Shown: positions 18,292 through 27,718, numbered from the stretch's first letter. The stretch is 64,000 bases of DNA from Verrucomicrobiota bacterium (GCA_023399155.1 JAEWQP010000022.1:1-64000); one strand, 5' to 3'. The notes: generated by a model from the sequence alone, not told the origin. Numbers and translations are program-made.

Positions 18292-19674
18292 CTACGCCCG
18301 CGCCTCGCCGGTGAGCGGTTCGATCGTCGCCGGATCGGCGTGCGGGTCGGCGGCGGTGATGCCCATGGCGCGCCACTTGCCCGAGCGCCAGCGCGCGAGA
18401 TTGATGAAGGCGCGGATGATCTCATCGGCGGCGAAGCACATCCAGAGGCCGACCAGCGAGAGCGGATGGAACCGGTCGATCGCAAACACCACCGGCAGGA
18501 TGCCCCAGATGAACGTCATGCCCACGATGAGCGGGAAGCGCGCGTCGCCCACGGTCTTCAAGCCGAACCCGCCGACGATGTTCACCGCGCGCGCGGGTTC
18601 GTAGAAGACCGCCACGAGCAGCAGGCTCCGGCCCAGCCGGATGATCGCCGGGTCGTCGGTGAAGATGCGGATGACCCATGCGCCGAACACCCAGGCAAGG
18701 ATCGCGTAGATGAACGCGACGCATGTCGTCCAGCGGATCGTCTTCCAGAAGAGCCGGTCCACGTCGGTGAACCGCCGCGCGCCCATCCAGTGTCCCATCA
18801 GGATCTGGGAGCCGAGCGCGAGCGCGACGGAGAACGTGATCTGAAACATCTGCGCCCGGCCCGCGTAGCTGTGCGCCGCCATGGCCGTCACGCCGAAGGA
18901 GATGATCATCGTCGAGAGGATGATCTGCTGCACCGAGTAGGAGAACGGCTCCAGTGCGTTGGAGAGGCCGATGCGAAACATCGGGCGCACCACGCCGAGC
19001 ATGTCGCGGATCGCGCCCTTGAGGTGAAAGCGCACCCCCAGGCGCAGATGCACCCAGCGCATCGAGAGAAGCAACGCCGCGGCCACGCTGATGCACGAGG
19101 CGGTGATCACGCCGCGCATCCCCCAGCCGAAGCCGAGCACGAAAAGCGAGTCGAGCGACAGGTTGACCGCGGCGACCACAAACGAGTTGTACATCAACCA
19201 CTGTGTCATCCCGCGCGACGACAGCACCGCGTTGTAGGCGACGAGTACGCCCATGAACACGAAATACACGCTCATGCCGCCGAGATAGGTGGCGGCGATC
19301 GCCTGGAGCTCAGGAGCGAGCCCCATCCAGACGCCGATCTCCTCCGCGAACAGCCAGATGCTCAGCGCGAAGAGCGCACCCATCGTGGCGGTGCAGCACA
19401 GGTTGGTCATGTAGGTTGGGACAACCTTGTGGAATTGCCGGGCACCCATGTATTGGGAAGCCACTGACACGCCGGTGCCGGCGAAGACCGGGATGACGAA
19501 CGCACCGACCCAGATGATCGGGATGACGGAGCCGACGGTTCCCGCGATCCGGTCCGCGAGATGGGCGAAGAACCACATGTCGACGAGCACGACGAAGCTG
19601 TGCGTGGCGTTCTGCAGGTAGATCGGCCACGTGAGCTGGAAGAGGCTTTCGGTTCTGAGCGTGTGCTGCGTCAT
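18292..19674 (-). CDS. MATE family efflux transporter
   Basis: 460 residues with twelve predicted membrane helices. It opens with LFQLTWPIYLQNATHSFVV and VDMWFFAHL, then GTGVSVASQYMGARQFHK, which match the NorM-type MATE pattern in both halves of the pseudo-symmetric fold. MATE carriers export cationic drugs or metabolites using Na+ or H+. The substrate is unknown. The C-terminal 40 residues are soluble. The gene points at the putative glycosyltransferase gene (tail to tail), so it is an independent unit. Confidence 0.88.
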   Translation of the reverse strand: MTQHTLRTESLFQLTWPIYLQNATHSFVVLVDMWFFAHLADRIAGTVGSVIPIIWVGAFVIPVFAGTGVSVASQYMGARQFHKVVPTYMTNLCCTATMGALFALSIWLFAEEIGVWMGLAPELQAIAATYLGGMSVYFVFMGVLVAYNAVLSSRGMTQWLMYNSFVVAAVNLSLDSLFVLGFGWGMRGVITASCISVAAALLLSMRWVHLRLGVRFHLKGAIRDMLGVVRPMFRIGLSNALEPFSYSVQQIILSTMIISFGVTAMAAHSYAGRAQMFQITFSVALALGSQILMGHWMGARRFTDVDRLFWKTIRWTTCVAFIYAILAWVFGAWVIRIFTDDPAIIRLGRSLLLVAVFYEPARAVNIVGGFGLKTVGDARFPLIVGMTFIWGILPVVFAIDRFHPLSLVGLWMCFAADEIIRAFINLARWRSGKWRAMGITAADPHADPATIEPLTGEARA

Positions 19675-20067
19675 GAGGCGCGGACTACCGAAGCGGCGTC
19701 GCCGTGGCGCCGGTGTGGCGTGGTCCTCGCGTGCGTGCGAGGACTTCGGTCAACGGCGGGGCGCGGCGGGTGCGGCATGGGACAGTCGGATCCAACGAGG
19801 CGGGCGAATCGAGAAATCAACGGTGCGACGGCAGTCTAATTCAAGAACGCCGCGGCTTGTCCTCCGCCGCGATGCGAAAGGAAGGCGCCCGGGACACCGC
19901 GGTTCGGTGAGGAAATGAGGTTCAGAAACCTGATCCGGTCACGGGGATCACGCGGGTCGGGGTTTCCCGGAATCGATCGTTTGAAAAACAAACCGGCGGC
20001 ACCGCAAGGGGTGCCGCCGGGGAAAGGGACGGGCGCTGCGCCAGGGGCGCCGGCGCCGGGTGTGCAC
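19675..20067. other. 393-bp intergenic region
   Basis: No credible gene. It holds the upstream region of the MATE gene on the left and the terminator of the small membrane-protein gene at 19984-20020. Short frames here have no protein-like composition or ribosome site. Confidence 0.6.
19984..20020 (-). terminator. Rho-independent terminator of the 95-residue membrane-protein gene
   Basis: Perfect 11-bp stem (19993-20003 with 20010-20020) and a 6-nt loop. On the minus strand it is followed by tttgtttttc, a good U-rich tract. It lies about 48 bp past the stop at 20068. Confidence 0.85.
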
Positions 20068-20355
20068 TCAGGCGGCCGCGCGGTCTTCAGGCTTGCGCGC
20101 CGGGAAGGCCACGAGCGTGGCCTCCGACTGCGCAACCCCGTTGGCCGGGAGCGCCGTGAGGCCCCGAGCCGGTGTCGCCGTGCGGCGACCGTATTCCAGG
20201 GTGATGAGCGCGACGAGGGTAGCGACCATTCCGAAGCCTATCAGGACATCGGCTCGCAGGAGGTCTGCGAGGGGGGCGCCGTAGCGGCCAATCACCGCCG
20301 GAGTGAGCACGAGGCCGGCCACGAGGGCGGTCTTGGTAAGCGTGTTCTTGTTCAT
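20068..20355 (-). CDS. Small predicted membrane protein
   Basis: 95 residues. A strong Shine-Dalgarno word (aaggag) lies 6 nt before the ATG at 20355, which fixes the start. One N-terminal hydrophobic segment (TALVAGLVLTPAVIG) and a second (VLIGFGMVATLVALITLEY) suggest two helices, with a polar Ala/Pro-rich tail. No family recognised. Its promoter region is shared with the divergent OxyR-like regulator gene and contains a four-half-site operator, so it is the prime candidate for that regulator's target. It ends in a clear terminator. Confidence 0.75.
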   Translation of the reverse strand: MNKNTLTKTALVAGLVLTPAVIGRYGAPLADLLRADVLIGFGMVATLVALITLEYGRRTATPARGLTALPANGVAQSEATLVAFPARKPEDRAAA

Positions 20356-20443
20356 GTGTGTCTCCTTGGTGTTGGTTGGTTGTGTCTGTCTGCGCTGGTC
20401 TTTAGCGCGAGTAGAGTATCGCACGGATGTTGCCATAGGCCAA

Positions 20444-20480
20444 ATACCAGTTTTCTATGGAATCCATAGGAAACGCCTAT
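20444..20480. promoter_or_regulatory. OxyR-type operator: four tetranucleotides at 11-bp spacing
   Basis: ATAC at 20444, CTAT at 20455, ATAG at 20466 and CTAT at 20477 are each separated by exactly 7 nt, which is the spacing of the known OxyR consensus ATAG-N7-CTAT-N7-ATAG-N7-CTAT with one mismatch. The centre (20455-20469) is a perfect 7-bp inverted repeat around one base and also fits the general LysR T-N11-A box. The last half-site overlaps the ATG at 20479 of the regulator gene, which suggests autorepression. Confidence 0.75.
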
Positions 20481-21393
20481 GGAAATGCATCAGCTCAGGT
20501 ATTTTGTGGCCGTGGCCGAGACGGGAAACTTCACCCGCGCGGCGAAGCGCTGCTTCGTGTCGCAGCCTTCGCTCAGCCAGCAAATCCAGAAGCTGGAGGA
20601 GGAACTGGGACAACCGCTCTTCGACCGGCTCGGGCGGCGGGCCGAGCTCACGCCCGCCGGCCGGGCCTTCGTCTCGCGCGCCCGGCGCATCCTGCTCGAC
20701 GTGGAAGACGCCGCGCGAGCCGTGCGCGAACAGAGCGGCGGTGGCCGTGTGCGGATCGGCCTAGTGCCCTCGGTCGCGCCCTACCTTCTGCCCGAGCTCC
20801 TGCCGAAGATGGCCGAGCTCGTGCCCGAGGCGGAGATCGAGGTGTTCGAGGACTTTCGCACCTACCTCGTGGAGCAGATCATCCGCGGAAACCTCGACGC
20901 CGCGGTGCTCTCGCTGCCCCCGGATGACCGGTCGATTGAGGCGGAATTGTTGATCGCCGAGCCGCTTCTCGTGGCGATGCCGCGCGGTCACTCCTTCGCC
21001 GGCAAGCCCGACCTGTCACTGCGCGACCTCGCCGGCCAGCCGTTCATCATGCTGGGCGACTCGAGCAGTCTCGCCCTGCAGACGCGCCGTTTCTTTGGCG
21101 ACCACGATCTCGGATTGTCGGTCGTGGCGCGCTGCGCACAGGTGAAGACGCTCAAGACGCTCGTCGCCGCGGGCATCGGCCTGGCCATCGTGCCGCGCAT
21201 GGCGGTGGGCCGCGACAAGGTGCCGGGGATCGTCTACCGCGAGATGGCGGACGCGCATCCCCGCCGCGAGTTGATGCTCGTGCGCCATGCCGAACGCTTC
21301 CACGGGCGCACGGAGGAGGCGGTTGCAGACGTGCTCCGGAAAGTCTGCCGCGAGGTGTTTGGCGCGACCCCGGCAACAAAGACCGGGCATTGA
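20479..21393 (+). CDS. LysR-type regulator, OxyR-like but without the redox cysteines
   Basis: 304 residues. N-terminal winged helix (FTRAAKRCFVSQPSLSQQIQKLE, residues about 18-40) and a LysR substrate domain from 90. IGLVPSVAPYLLPELLPKM closely follows the OxyR core. In E. coli OxyR the peroxide-sensing C199 and C208 lie in a GHC...GFC segment; the aligned stretch here is DSSSLALQTRRFF (194-206), with Ser197 and Phe206 instead. The only other cysteines are C25 in the helix-turn-helix, C219 and C290. So it cannot work by the classic disulfide switch. Start: the ATG at 20479; a second in-frame ATG lies two codons on. Divergent from the 95-residue membrane protein; converges with the P-type ATPase gene. 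Confidence 0.85.
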   Translation: MEMHQLRYFVAVAETGNFTRAAKRCFVSQPSLSQQIQKLEEELGQPLFDRLGRRAELTPAGRAFVSRARRILLDVEDAARAVREQSGGGRVRIGLVPSVAPYLLPELLPKMAELVPEAEIEVFEDFRTYLVEQIIRGNLDAAVLSLPPDDRSIEAELLIAEPLLVAMPRGHSFAGKPDLSLRDLAGQPFIMLGDSSSLALQTRRFFGDHDLGLSVVARCAQVKTLKTLVAAGIGLAIVPRMAVGRDKVPGIVYREMADAHPRRELMLVRHAERFHGRTEEAVADVLRKVCREVFGATPATKTGH

Positions 21394-21402
21394 GCCGGGC
21401 GT

Positions 21403-21431
21403 GAACCGACAACCCCCCGGGCGGTCGGTTC
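21403..21431. terminator. Inverted repeat between convergent genes
   Basis: 8-bp perfect stem (21403-21410 with 21424-21431) lies between the regulator stop at 21393 and the ATPase stop at 21435. There is no U tract, so action as a bidirectional terminator is only likely. Confidence 0.45.
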
Positions 21432-21434
21432 GTG

Positions 21435-23483
21435 TCAGAGCCGCGCGTTCCGCAGTCGCAGCGAGTTGAATACGACCGTGAGCGAACTCAGGCTCATCGC
21501 CACGCCGGCGTACATCGGGTCGAGCAGCCATCCGGTGAACGGATACAGGACCCCGGCGGCCACCGGCAGGCCGAGGACATTGTAGAAGAAGGCCCAGAAG
21601 AGGTTCTGCTTGATCGTGCGCAGCACGGCGCGGCTCAGGTGGACGGCGCGGACGAGCGCGCCCAGGTCGCCCTTCACCAGCACGAGCCCGGCGCTCTCGA
21701 TCGCCACATCGGCGCCCGAGCCCATGGCGATGCCGACGTCCGCGGCGGCGAGCGCCGGCGCGTCGTTGATCCCGTCGCCGGCAAATGCCGTCACCCGGCC
21801 CGCGGCGCGGAGTTCGCGCACGATCCCGTGCTTGCCGGCGGGTTCGACGCCGGCGTGGACGCGATCGATCGCCAGCGGTTTGGCCACGGCCGCGGCCGTG
21901 GCGGCGGCATCGCCCGTGACCATGACGAGCTTGAGTCCAAGGCGATGCAGTTCCCGCACCGCCGCCGGGGCCGTGGGCTTGACCGGATCGCGCAGCGCGA
22001 ACTGCGCGACGAGTTCGCCGTTCATGCCGAGTTCGATCACCGTGCAGCCTTCCGCCTGCCAGGAAGCGGCGCGCGCGGCGGCCCCGGGCGGCCGCGAAAT
22101 GCCGGCGGACTCGAGCAGGGCAGCCTTGCCGACGATCACGTCGCGGCCGTCCACGCGTGCGCGCACCCCGCCGCCCGGCACGGCCACGAACGATTCCGCC
22201 GGGCGCGTCGCGAGGCCGCGCTCCCCGGCCGCGCGCACCAGGGCGCGCGCCAGCGGATGCTCGCTTCCGATCTCGGCCGATGCCGCGAGCCCGAGGGCGG
22301 CCGGCTCGTCGAGCGGGCCGAAGGTCGCGATCCCGGCCAGGGCGGGGCGGCCCTCCGTCAGCGTGCCGGTCTTGTCGATCGCGATCGTATCCACGCGGGA
22401 AAGACGCTCGAGCGCGCCGGCGTGCCGCACGAGCACGCCGGCCAGCGCGCCGCGGCCCAGTCCGGTCACGATCGCCACGGGCGTGGCGAGCCCGAGGGCG
22501 CACGGGCAGGCGATCACGAGCACCGCGACGGTCTGGGCCACGGCCGGGCCGAGCGCCGGCCCCGGGCCCAGCGTGAGCCAGAGCGTGAAAGTCAGCGCGG
22601 CGGCGGCCAGCACCACGGGTACGAAAAAGCCGGATACGCGGTCGACGATGCGCTGGATGGGCGGTTCGCTCTCCTGCGCCTCGCGCACGAGCGCGACGAT
22701 GCGGGCGAGCACGGTCTCCGCCCCGACCCGGCGGGCCTCCATCACAAATGATCCCTGCGTGTTGAGCGTGCCCGCGGTGACGGGCGACCCCGCCTCCTTC
22801 TCCGCCGGTACGGGTTCGCCCGTGAGCATCGACTCGTCGACCGCGCTCGCGCCCTCGAGCACGCTGCCGTCGACCGGCACGCGCTCGCCGGGGCGCACGC
22901 GCAGGCGATCGCCCACGCGCACCTCGGCGACGGGGACCGACTCCTCGCGGTCTCCGACCAGCCGGGCAGCCACCGGCGGCGTGAGATCGAGCAGCGACCG
23001 GATCGCGGTGTCTGTGCGCTTCTGTGCCCGTTGCTCCAGTATCTGCCCGAGCAGGACGATCGTCGTCACCACCGCCGTGGCCTCAAAATAGAGCGGAGCG
23101 TGTCCGGCGTGACCCGAGCCGCCGAACCACGCGGGCACCAGCACGACCGCCGAGCTGTAGACATAGGCTGCACCGGTGCCGAGCACCGTGAGCGTGAACA
23201 TGTTGAAGTCCAGTTCGCGCCAGGATTTCAGGAAGCGTCGGATGAAAAACTGGCCGCACCAGAAGAACACCGGCGTGGTCAGCACGAGCTGCAACCAACC
23301 CGAGGCGCGGGCGGACACGTACCGCTCCACCGGAAGGCCAAGCATCGGCCCCATGTTCAACAGCAACACCGGCAGGGAGAGCAGAAGCGCCACCTGGAAT
23401 CGCGGCCAAAGCACGCGATGCGAAGGGAGGCCCATGTAGACAGGTTCTGTGCCGGCGTCGTGCCCGGGGGCGGCGTGGTGCAT
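21435..23483 (-). CDS. copA: Copper/silver-type P1B ATPase
   Basis: 682 residues. Membrane motif CPC at 326-328, actuator TGE at 221-223, phosphorylated D370 in DKTGTLT, HP at 409-410, GDGINDAPAL hinge, and a last helix with MSLSSLTVVFNSLRL as in Cu+ exporters. It should pump Cu+ or Ag+ out of the cytoplasm at the cost of ATP. It has no N-terminal HMA metal-binding domain; the start is a short His-rich stretch (MHHAAPGH). That is unusual for CPC-type CopA and more like CopB-type ends. A cytochrome-oxidase assembly role (CtpA or FixI-like) is the main alternative. Confidence 0.88.
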   Translation of the reverse strand: MHHAAPGHDAGTEPVYMGLPSHRVLWPRFQVALLLSLPVLLLNMGPMLGLPVERYVSARASGWLQLVLTTPVFFWCGQFFIRRFLKSWRELDFNMFTLTVLGTGAAYVYSSAVVLVPAWFGGSGHAGHAPLYFEATAVVTTIVLLGQILEQRAQKRTDTAIRSLLDLTPPVAARLVGDREESVPVAEVRVGDRLRVRPGERVPVDGSVLEGASAVDESMLTGEPVPAEKEAGSPVTAGTLNTQGSFVMEARRVGAETVLARIVALVREAQESEPPIQRIVDRVSGFFVPVVLAAAALTFTLWLTLGPGPALGPAVAQTVAVLVIACPCALGLATPVAIVTGLGRGALAGVLVRHAGALERLSRVDTIAIDKTGTLTEGRPALAGIATFGPLDEPAALGLAASAEIGSEHPLARALVRAAGERGLATRPAESFVAVPGGGVRARVDGRDVIVGKAALLESAGISRPPGAAARAASWQAEGCTVIELGMNGELVAQFALRDPVKPTAPAAVRELHRLGLKLVMVTGDAAATAAAVAKPLAIDRVHAGVEPAGKHGIVRELRAAGRVTAFAGDGINDAPALAAADVGIAMGSGADVAIESAGLVLVKGDLGALVRAVHLSRAVLRTIKQNLFWAFFYNVLGLPVAAGVLYPFTGWLLDPMYAGVAMSLSSLTVVFNSLRLRNARL

Positions 23484-23636
23484 GGTTGGGTATACCGGCG
23501 AGAAGCCTGAACCCCGCGGACCGGCGCGTCGAAAGGTATGTGCGCGCAGGGCGCGGTGGCTGCCCCTGGCGTGGCAAACGCGCGGGCTCCGGATTTTTCC
23601 TTCGCGTGCCGTCGGGCGCGGCGTTCACTTCGCGAG

Positions 23637-24677
23637 GTGACGCTGGATCTCCACACGCTCGGCTGGGACGAGCACTTCGCGCAGGCAGCGGCCGTCCATC
23701 TCGCGGACGGACTGGAGCCGGCGCGCGTGATCTCCGAGCACAAGCACGCCTACGAACTGGTCGCCGCCGAGGGTGAACTCACCGGTGAGGTGTTGGGCCG
23801 CCTGCTCAAGGGCGGCGCGCGCGCGGCCCTGCCCGCCGTGGGCGACTGGGTGATGATCGAGCGACGCAAGGGCGCCCGGGCGCATGCGAGCATCCACGTC
23901 GTGCTTCCCCGCCGCACCTGCTTTTCGCGGCGCGCCTCCGGTGAGAAGGCCGAGGAACAAGTCGTCGCCGCCAACATCGACACCGTCTTTCTGGTCAACG
24001 GGCTCGACGCGGATTTCAACCCGCGGCGCATCGAGCGCTACCTCGCACTGACGCGTGGGAGCGGCGCGGAGCCGGTGGTCATTCTCAACAAGTCCGACCT
24101 GTGCGCCCAGACGGGCGAGCGCGTGGAAGCGATCCGTGCGCTCACGGGCGGCGCCGTGGTGCTCGCCTTGAGCGCCGCGCAGGGTGAGGGCATCGCGGCG
24201 CTCGGGCGCTGGCTGCAGCCCGGCCGCACCGTGGCGCTGCTCGGCTCCTCCGGCGTCGGGAAATCCACGCTGGTGAACGCCCTCCTCGGCGAGGAGCGCC
24301 AGGAAACGCGCGCGGTGCGCGCGCACGACCACCGCGGCAAGCACACGACCACCCGCCGCGAACTCATCCCGCTGCCGGGTGGTGCTCTCCTTGTGGATAC
24401 ACCGGGCATGCGGGAGCTGCAGCTCTGGGACAATGCGCGCGAAGGGCTCGGAGGGGCCTTTCCGGACATTCTGGCGCTGGCCGCCGGCTGCCGGTTCCGC
24501 GATTGCCGCCACGAGGCGGAGCCGGATTGCGCGCTGCACGCCGCGATCCAGGCCGGCACGCTGGAACCGGCGCGGTTCGCCAGCTTCCTCAAGTTGCGTG
24601 CGGAGCTCGAGGCCCGCGATGCAGGCGCAGTCCGCTCGTCCGCGCGTCCGCGCGGACGGCGCATCATGCGGGGCTGA
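23637..24677 (+). CDS. rsgA: Ribosome small-subunit GTPase RsgA
   Basis: 346 residues from a GTG at 23637, which gives the normal family length; the in-frame upstream extension to 23538 is Arg/Ala-rich and not conserved. OB-fold N-terminus, then a circularly permuted GTPase: NKSD at 151-154 precedes GSSGVGKST at 203-211 and DTPG at 254-257. The C-terminal zinc knuckle uses C285, C290, H292 and C298. RsgA acts in late 30S maturation. Its end overlaps the end of the convergent hybrid-kinase gene by 14 bp. Confidence 0.93.
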   Translation: MTLDLHTLGWDEHFAQAAAVHLADGLEPARVISEHKHAYELVAAEGELTGEVLGRLLKGGARAALPAVGDWVMIERRKGARAHASIHVVLPRRTCFSRRASGEKAEEQVVAANIDTVFLVNGLDADFNPRRIERYLALTRGSGAEPVVILNKSDLCAQTGERVEAIRALTGGAVVLALSAAQGEGIAALGRWLQPGRTVALLGSSGVGKSTLVNALLGEERQETRAVRAHDHRGKHTTTRRELIPLPGGALLVDTPGMRELQLWDNAREGLGGAFPDILALAAGCRFRDCRHEAEPDCALHAAIQAGTLEPARFASFLKLRAELEARDAGAVRSSARPRGRRIMRG

Positions 24678-27051
24678 TGTCGAGCGCGCAGTCCGGGCCC
24701 GGCACGCCGGTGCGCTGCGCAACGAGCGCCTCCTCGATCGATGTGAGCAGCGCCGCCGGCTCGAACGGCTTGGTGATCAGGCGGTCGATCCCCGCCTGCT
24801 GGAGCTTGACAGTGACGTCCGGTCCGGCGTAGCCGGTCATGGCGATGATCGGGACACCCGGTGCCACGCGGTGCAGCGAGACGGCGGTGGCGAATCCATC
24901 GAGCCGCGGCATCATGAGATCGGTGAGCACCAAGCGGAGCTCGCGTGCATGCGCCGCGGCGCGCTCCACGCCCTCGGCGCCATCGGCGGCGGTGATCACG
25001 CGATAGCCATGGCCGCGGAGCACGGTCTCGGCGGCGTGACGCAGCGTGCGCTCATCGTCGATGACCAGCACGAGTTCGCCGCGGCCGCGCGAGGGGGGCG
25101 CGCCCGCCGCGGCGCCTCCCAGGTCGGCTCGGGGCCGGGCGGTGGGTAGGTATACTCTGAATACCGTCCCGGATACCGGGGTGGAGTGGAAGGTGATGAA
25201 TCCGCCGTGGCCGCGCACGATGCCGAGCGCGGTGGGCAGGCCCAGCCCGGTTCCCTTGCCGATCTCCTTGGTGGTGAAGAAGGGGTCGAATACGCGCGCG
25301 TGCAGCTCGGCGGGGATGCCGCCGCCCGTATCGCTCACGATGAACGCGATGGCAGGCCCGGCGACCGCGCCGGGATGCATGGCGGCGTCGCCCTCCGAGA
25401 TCTCGGCGGCGCGCGCCTGCACGCCCAGCCGCCCGCCGTCGGGCATGGCGTCGCGGGCGTTGAGGCAGAGGTTGAGCAGCACCTGGGCGAGCTGCGTGGG
25501 ATTGGCATGGACGGCGCCGAGCTCCGCGATGTCCGGCGCGTGCGTGTTGCAGTCGATCTCGATGTTCTTCGGGAACGTCTCGCGCAGCATGCGGACCAGG
25601 TCGTTGAGGACCACGCGCGGCTCGAGCGGTGCCTTTTCCCCGCTGCCGCCGCGCGCGAAGAGCAGGACCTGGCGGACCAGGTCGGACGCGCGGCGGGCGC
25701 ACCGGTCGATCGAGTCGATGAACTCGTTCCGATCCTCGTCCGTGTGCGCGTTGCGCAGCAGGCCCAGCGAGAGGAAGACGGGCGCGAGCACGTTGTTGAG
25801 GTCGTGCGCGATGCCGCCGGCCAGCGTGCCGATGCTGTCGAGCCGCTGGTTGCGCAGCGCCTGCTCCTCGAGCCGGCGCGCCTCGGTCACATCGTGGAGA
25901 ATCACGCGGATGGCCGCGCCGGCGGGACCGTCGCGCCGCGCCAGCGAGCCTTCGACGTGGACGGGGCGCTGGCCGGCGCCGATGAGCGAGCCGCGGAAAA
26001 GTTCGTCACCGGCGCCGCCGGCCACGCGCTCGAGCGCCGCGAGCCAGGCGTTGCGAAAGGGCGGCGCGAGATGGGCCTCGAGCGCATGTTCGCGCATCTG
26101 GCCCGGCTCGATGCCGAGCGCGCGGTGAAAGGCGGTATTGGCGTCCAGGATACGACCGTCGCCCGCGACGGTCGCGATGAGGTCGTGGGAGACCTCGTAG
26201 AGCTCGTGCAGCAGGTGCTCATGGTCGCGCAGGGCGGCCTCGGCGCGGCGCCGGGCGGTGATGTCCTCCAGGGCGACGATGAGGTGCGACGGCGTGTTGT
26301 CGGGATGCCGGTGCAGGCGCGCGGCCATGACCGCCCAGGCGGTCGTGCCGTCGGAGGTCAGGAGGCGCATCTCGCGTGCGAGCGGCTCGCGCTGCCCCCG
26401 CGCCACCTCGGAGAACGCGGTGCGCATGGCCGCGCGCTCGTCCGGGTGCAGGAAGACATCGAAGAGCCGGCCGGCGACCTGGTGCGGCTCGGCCGCGAGG
26501 ATCGAGGCCAGGGCCCGGTTGGCGGTGACCACCAGCCCGTTGAGCTCGACATGGGCGATGCCGATCGGGGCGGCATCGAGAAGGTCGCGGTAGAGGTCGC
26601 GACTGTCGCGCGCACTCAACTCCGCCTGGCGCAGGCGCAGGAGCGAGCGCACCTTGGCGAGAAGCTCGGCCTCGTCGATCGGGTGGGTGAGGTAGGCATC
26701 GGCGCCGATGTTGAGGCCCTCGATGCGATCGCGCGACTTGGTGCGCTCGGCGGAGAGGAACGCGACGAGCGTGCCGGTGAGTCCGGGATCGGCCTTGATG
26801 GTGCGACACACCTCGGTGCCGTCCATGTCGGGGAGATTGGCGTCGAGGAGGATGAGATCGGGCGGGGTGCGGCGCGCGATCGCCAGGGCGGTCGCGCCAT
26901 CGGAGGCACACTGTGTCGTGATGCCGTGGTGGTTGAGCTGGTGCGCGATCAACCCGGCGGTGGCGGTGTTGTCGTCGACGATCAGTACATGCCCGGGTGC
27001 GGGTGGTGCCGGCGCGCACGCGATATCGTCGCTTGGAGGAATCGTCGGCAT
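24664..27051 (-). CDS. Hybrid sensor histidine kinase: REC-PAS-PAS-kinase-REC
   Basis: 795 residues, cytoplasmic. REC1 (about 21-140) has acidic D26/D27 and phospho-acceptor D70, but the conserved lysine before proline is a histidine (THP at 122-124). Two PAS domains follow (about 150-265 and 275-390). The kinase core has H416 in GGIAHDLNN, an N box (NLCLNARDAMP) and G boxes (DTGGGIP, GTGLGL). REC2 has D711 in LTDLMMPRLDG and an intact T-K-P near 760. The lost lysine in REC1 suggests altered phosphorylation output. The ATG at 27051 is preferred over an upstream extension of low-complexity character. Last gene of a four-gene signalling run. Confidence 0.88.
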   Translation of the reverse strand: MPTIPPSDDIACAPAPPAPGHVLIVDDNTATAGLIAHQLNHHGITTQCASDGATALAIARRTPPDLILLDANLPDMDGTEVCRTIKADPGLTGTLVAFLSAERTKSRDRIEGLNIGADAYLTHPIDEAELLAKVRSLLRLRQAELSARDSRDLYRDLLDAAPIGIAHVELNGLVVTANRALASILAAEPHQVAGRLFDVFLHPDERAAMRTAFSEVARGQREPLAREMRLLTSDGTTAWAVMAARLHRHPDNTPSHLIVALEDITARRRAEAALRDHEHLLHELYEVSHDLIATVAGDGRILDANTAFHRALGIEPGQMREHALEAHLAPPFRNAWLAALERVAGGAGDELFRGSLIGAGQRPVHVEGSLARRDGPAGAAIRVILHDVTEARRLEEQALRNQRLDSIGTLAGGIAHDLNNVLAPVFLSLGLLRNAHTDEDRNEFIDSIDRCARRASDLVRQVLLFARGGSGEKAPLEPRVVLNDLVRMLRETFPKNIEIDCNTHAPDIAELGAVHANPTQLAQVLLNLCLNARDAMPDGGRLGVQARAAEISEGDAAMHPGAVAGPAIAFIVSDTGGGIPAELHARVFDPFFTTKEIGKGTGLGLPTALGIVRGHGGFITFHSTPVSGTVFRVYLPTARPRADLGGAAAGAPPSRGRGELVLVIDDERTLRHAAETVLRGHGYRVITAADGAEGVERAAAHARELRLVLTDLMMPRLDGFATAVSLHRVAPGVPIIAMTGYAGPDVTVKLQQAGIDRLITKPFEPAALLTSIEEALVAQRTGVPGPDCALDISPA

Positions 27052-27145
27052 CTTGGCGGGGACTGGCGCGAACTCCCGGCTGCCGCGCCCGGATGCATCC
27101 CCCAGGGGGAACAGATCTCGTGGGCGGACCGGTGGCATCGCGTGT

Positions 27146-27718
27146 TCAGTCGATGGCTGAACCCGACGCGAATGGCACGCGTCCCGGCCTGCGGGCCGGA
27201 GTGTGGGCGCCCGTGCGGCGAAAGGGCCGCGCGGGTGCGAACAGGTCGGTCAACGGGCGGGTCACGAAACTGGGGGCGCGCCGGTGGCGCTCGGGTGCGC
27301 GCGCGCGCTCAAGCACGTCGGCCAACACGCGCGGAAGCTCCGCGGTGAGGACGTCCTTGCCGATGAAGGCATCGGCGCCGCCGGCCAGGCACGCTTCGCG
27401 CACTTCGAGCCGATCGTGGGTCGAGGTGACGATCACGCCGACGTGCGGCATGCTGTTGCGAAAGATCTCCGCGGCCTCCAGCCCGCTCATCACCGGCATC
27501 TGGAGGTCGAGCAGCACCAGGTCGGGTTCGCGGCGAAGCGCGGATTCAACCGCCTCGAGGCCGTTCTGACACTCGGCGCACACCTCCAGCATCTCAAGCG
27601 TGCGCAGGTAGGTGACGACCGAGTGGCGTGCGGCGCGTGAATCGTCGGCCACGAGCAGGCGCACCTTGCGCGGCGGCGCCTGGGTGCGGACGGGCAGGGT
27701 GGTCGAGGCCGGGATCAT
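27146..27718 (-). CDS. Single-domain response regulator with basic tail
   Basis: 190 residues. One receiver domain (about 18-140): D25/D26, phospho-acceptor D71 in VLLDLQMPVMSG, and K121. There is no output domain; the last 45 residues are Arg/Pro-rich and unstructured. This fits an intermediate in a phosphorelay or a regulator that acts by protein contact. It lies 94 bp upstream of the hybrid kinase gene and is probably its partner. Confidence 0.85.
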   Translation of the reverse strand: MIPASTTLPVRTQAPPRKVRLLVADDSRAARHSVVTYLRTLEMLEVCAECQNGLEAVESALRREPDLVLLDLQMPVMSGLEAAEIFRNSMPHVGVIVTSTHDRLEVREACLAGGADAFIGKDVLTAELPRVLADVLERARAPERHRRAPSFVTRPLTDLFAPARPFRRTGAHTPARRPGRVPFASGSAID

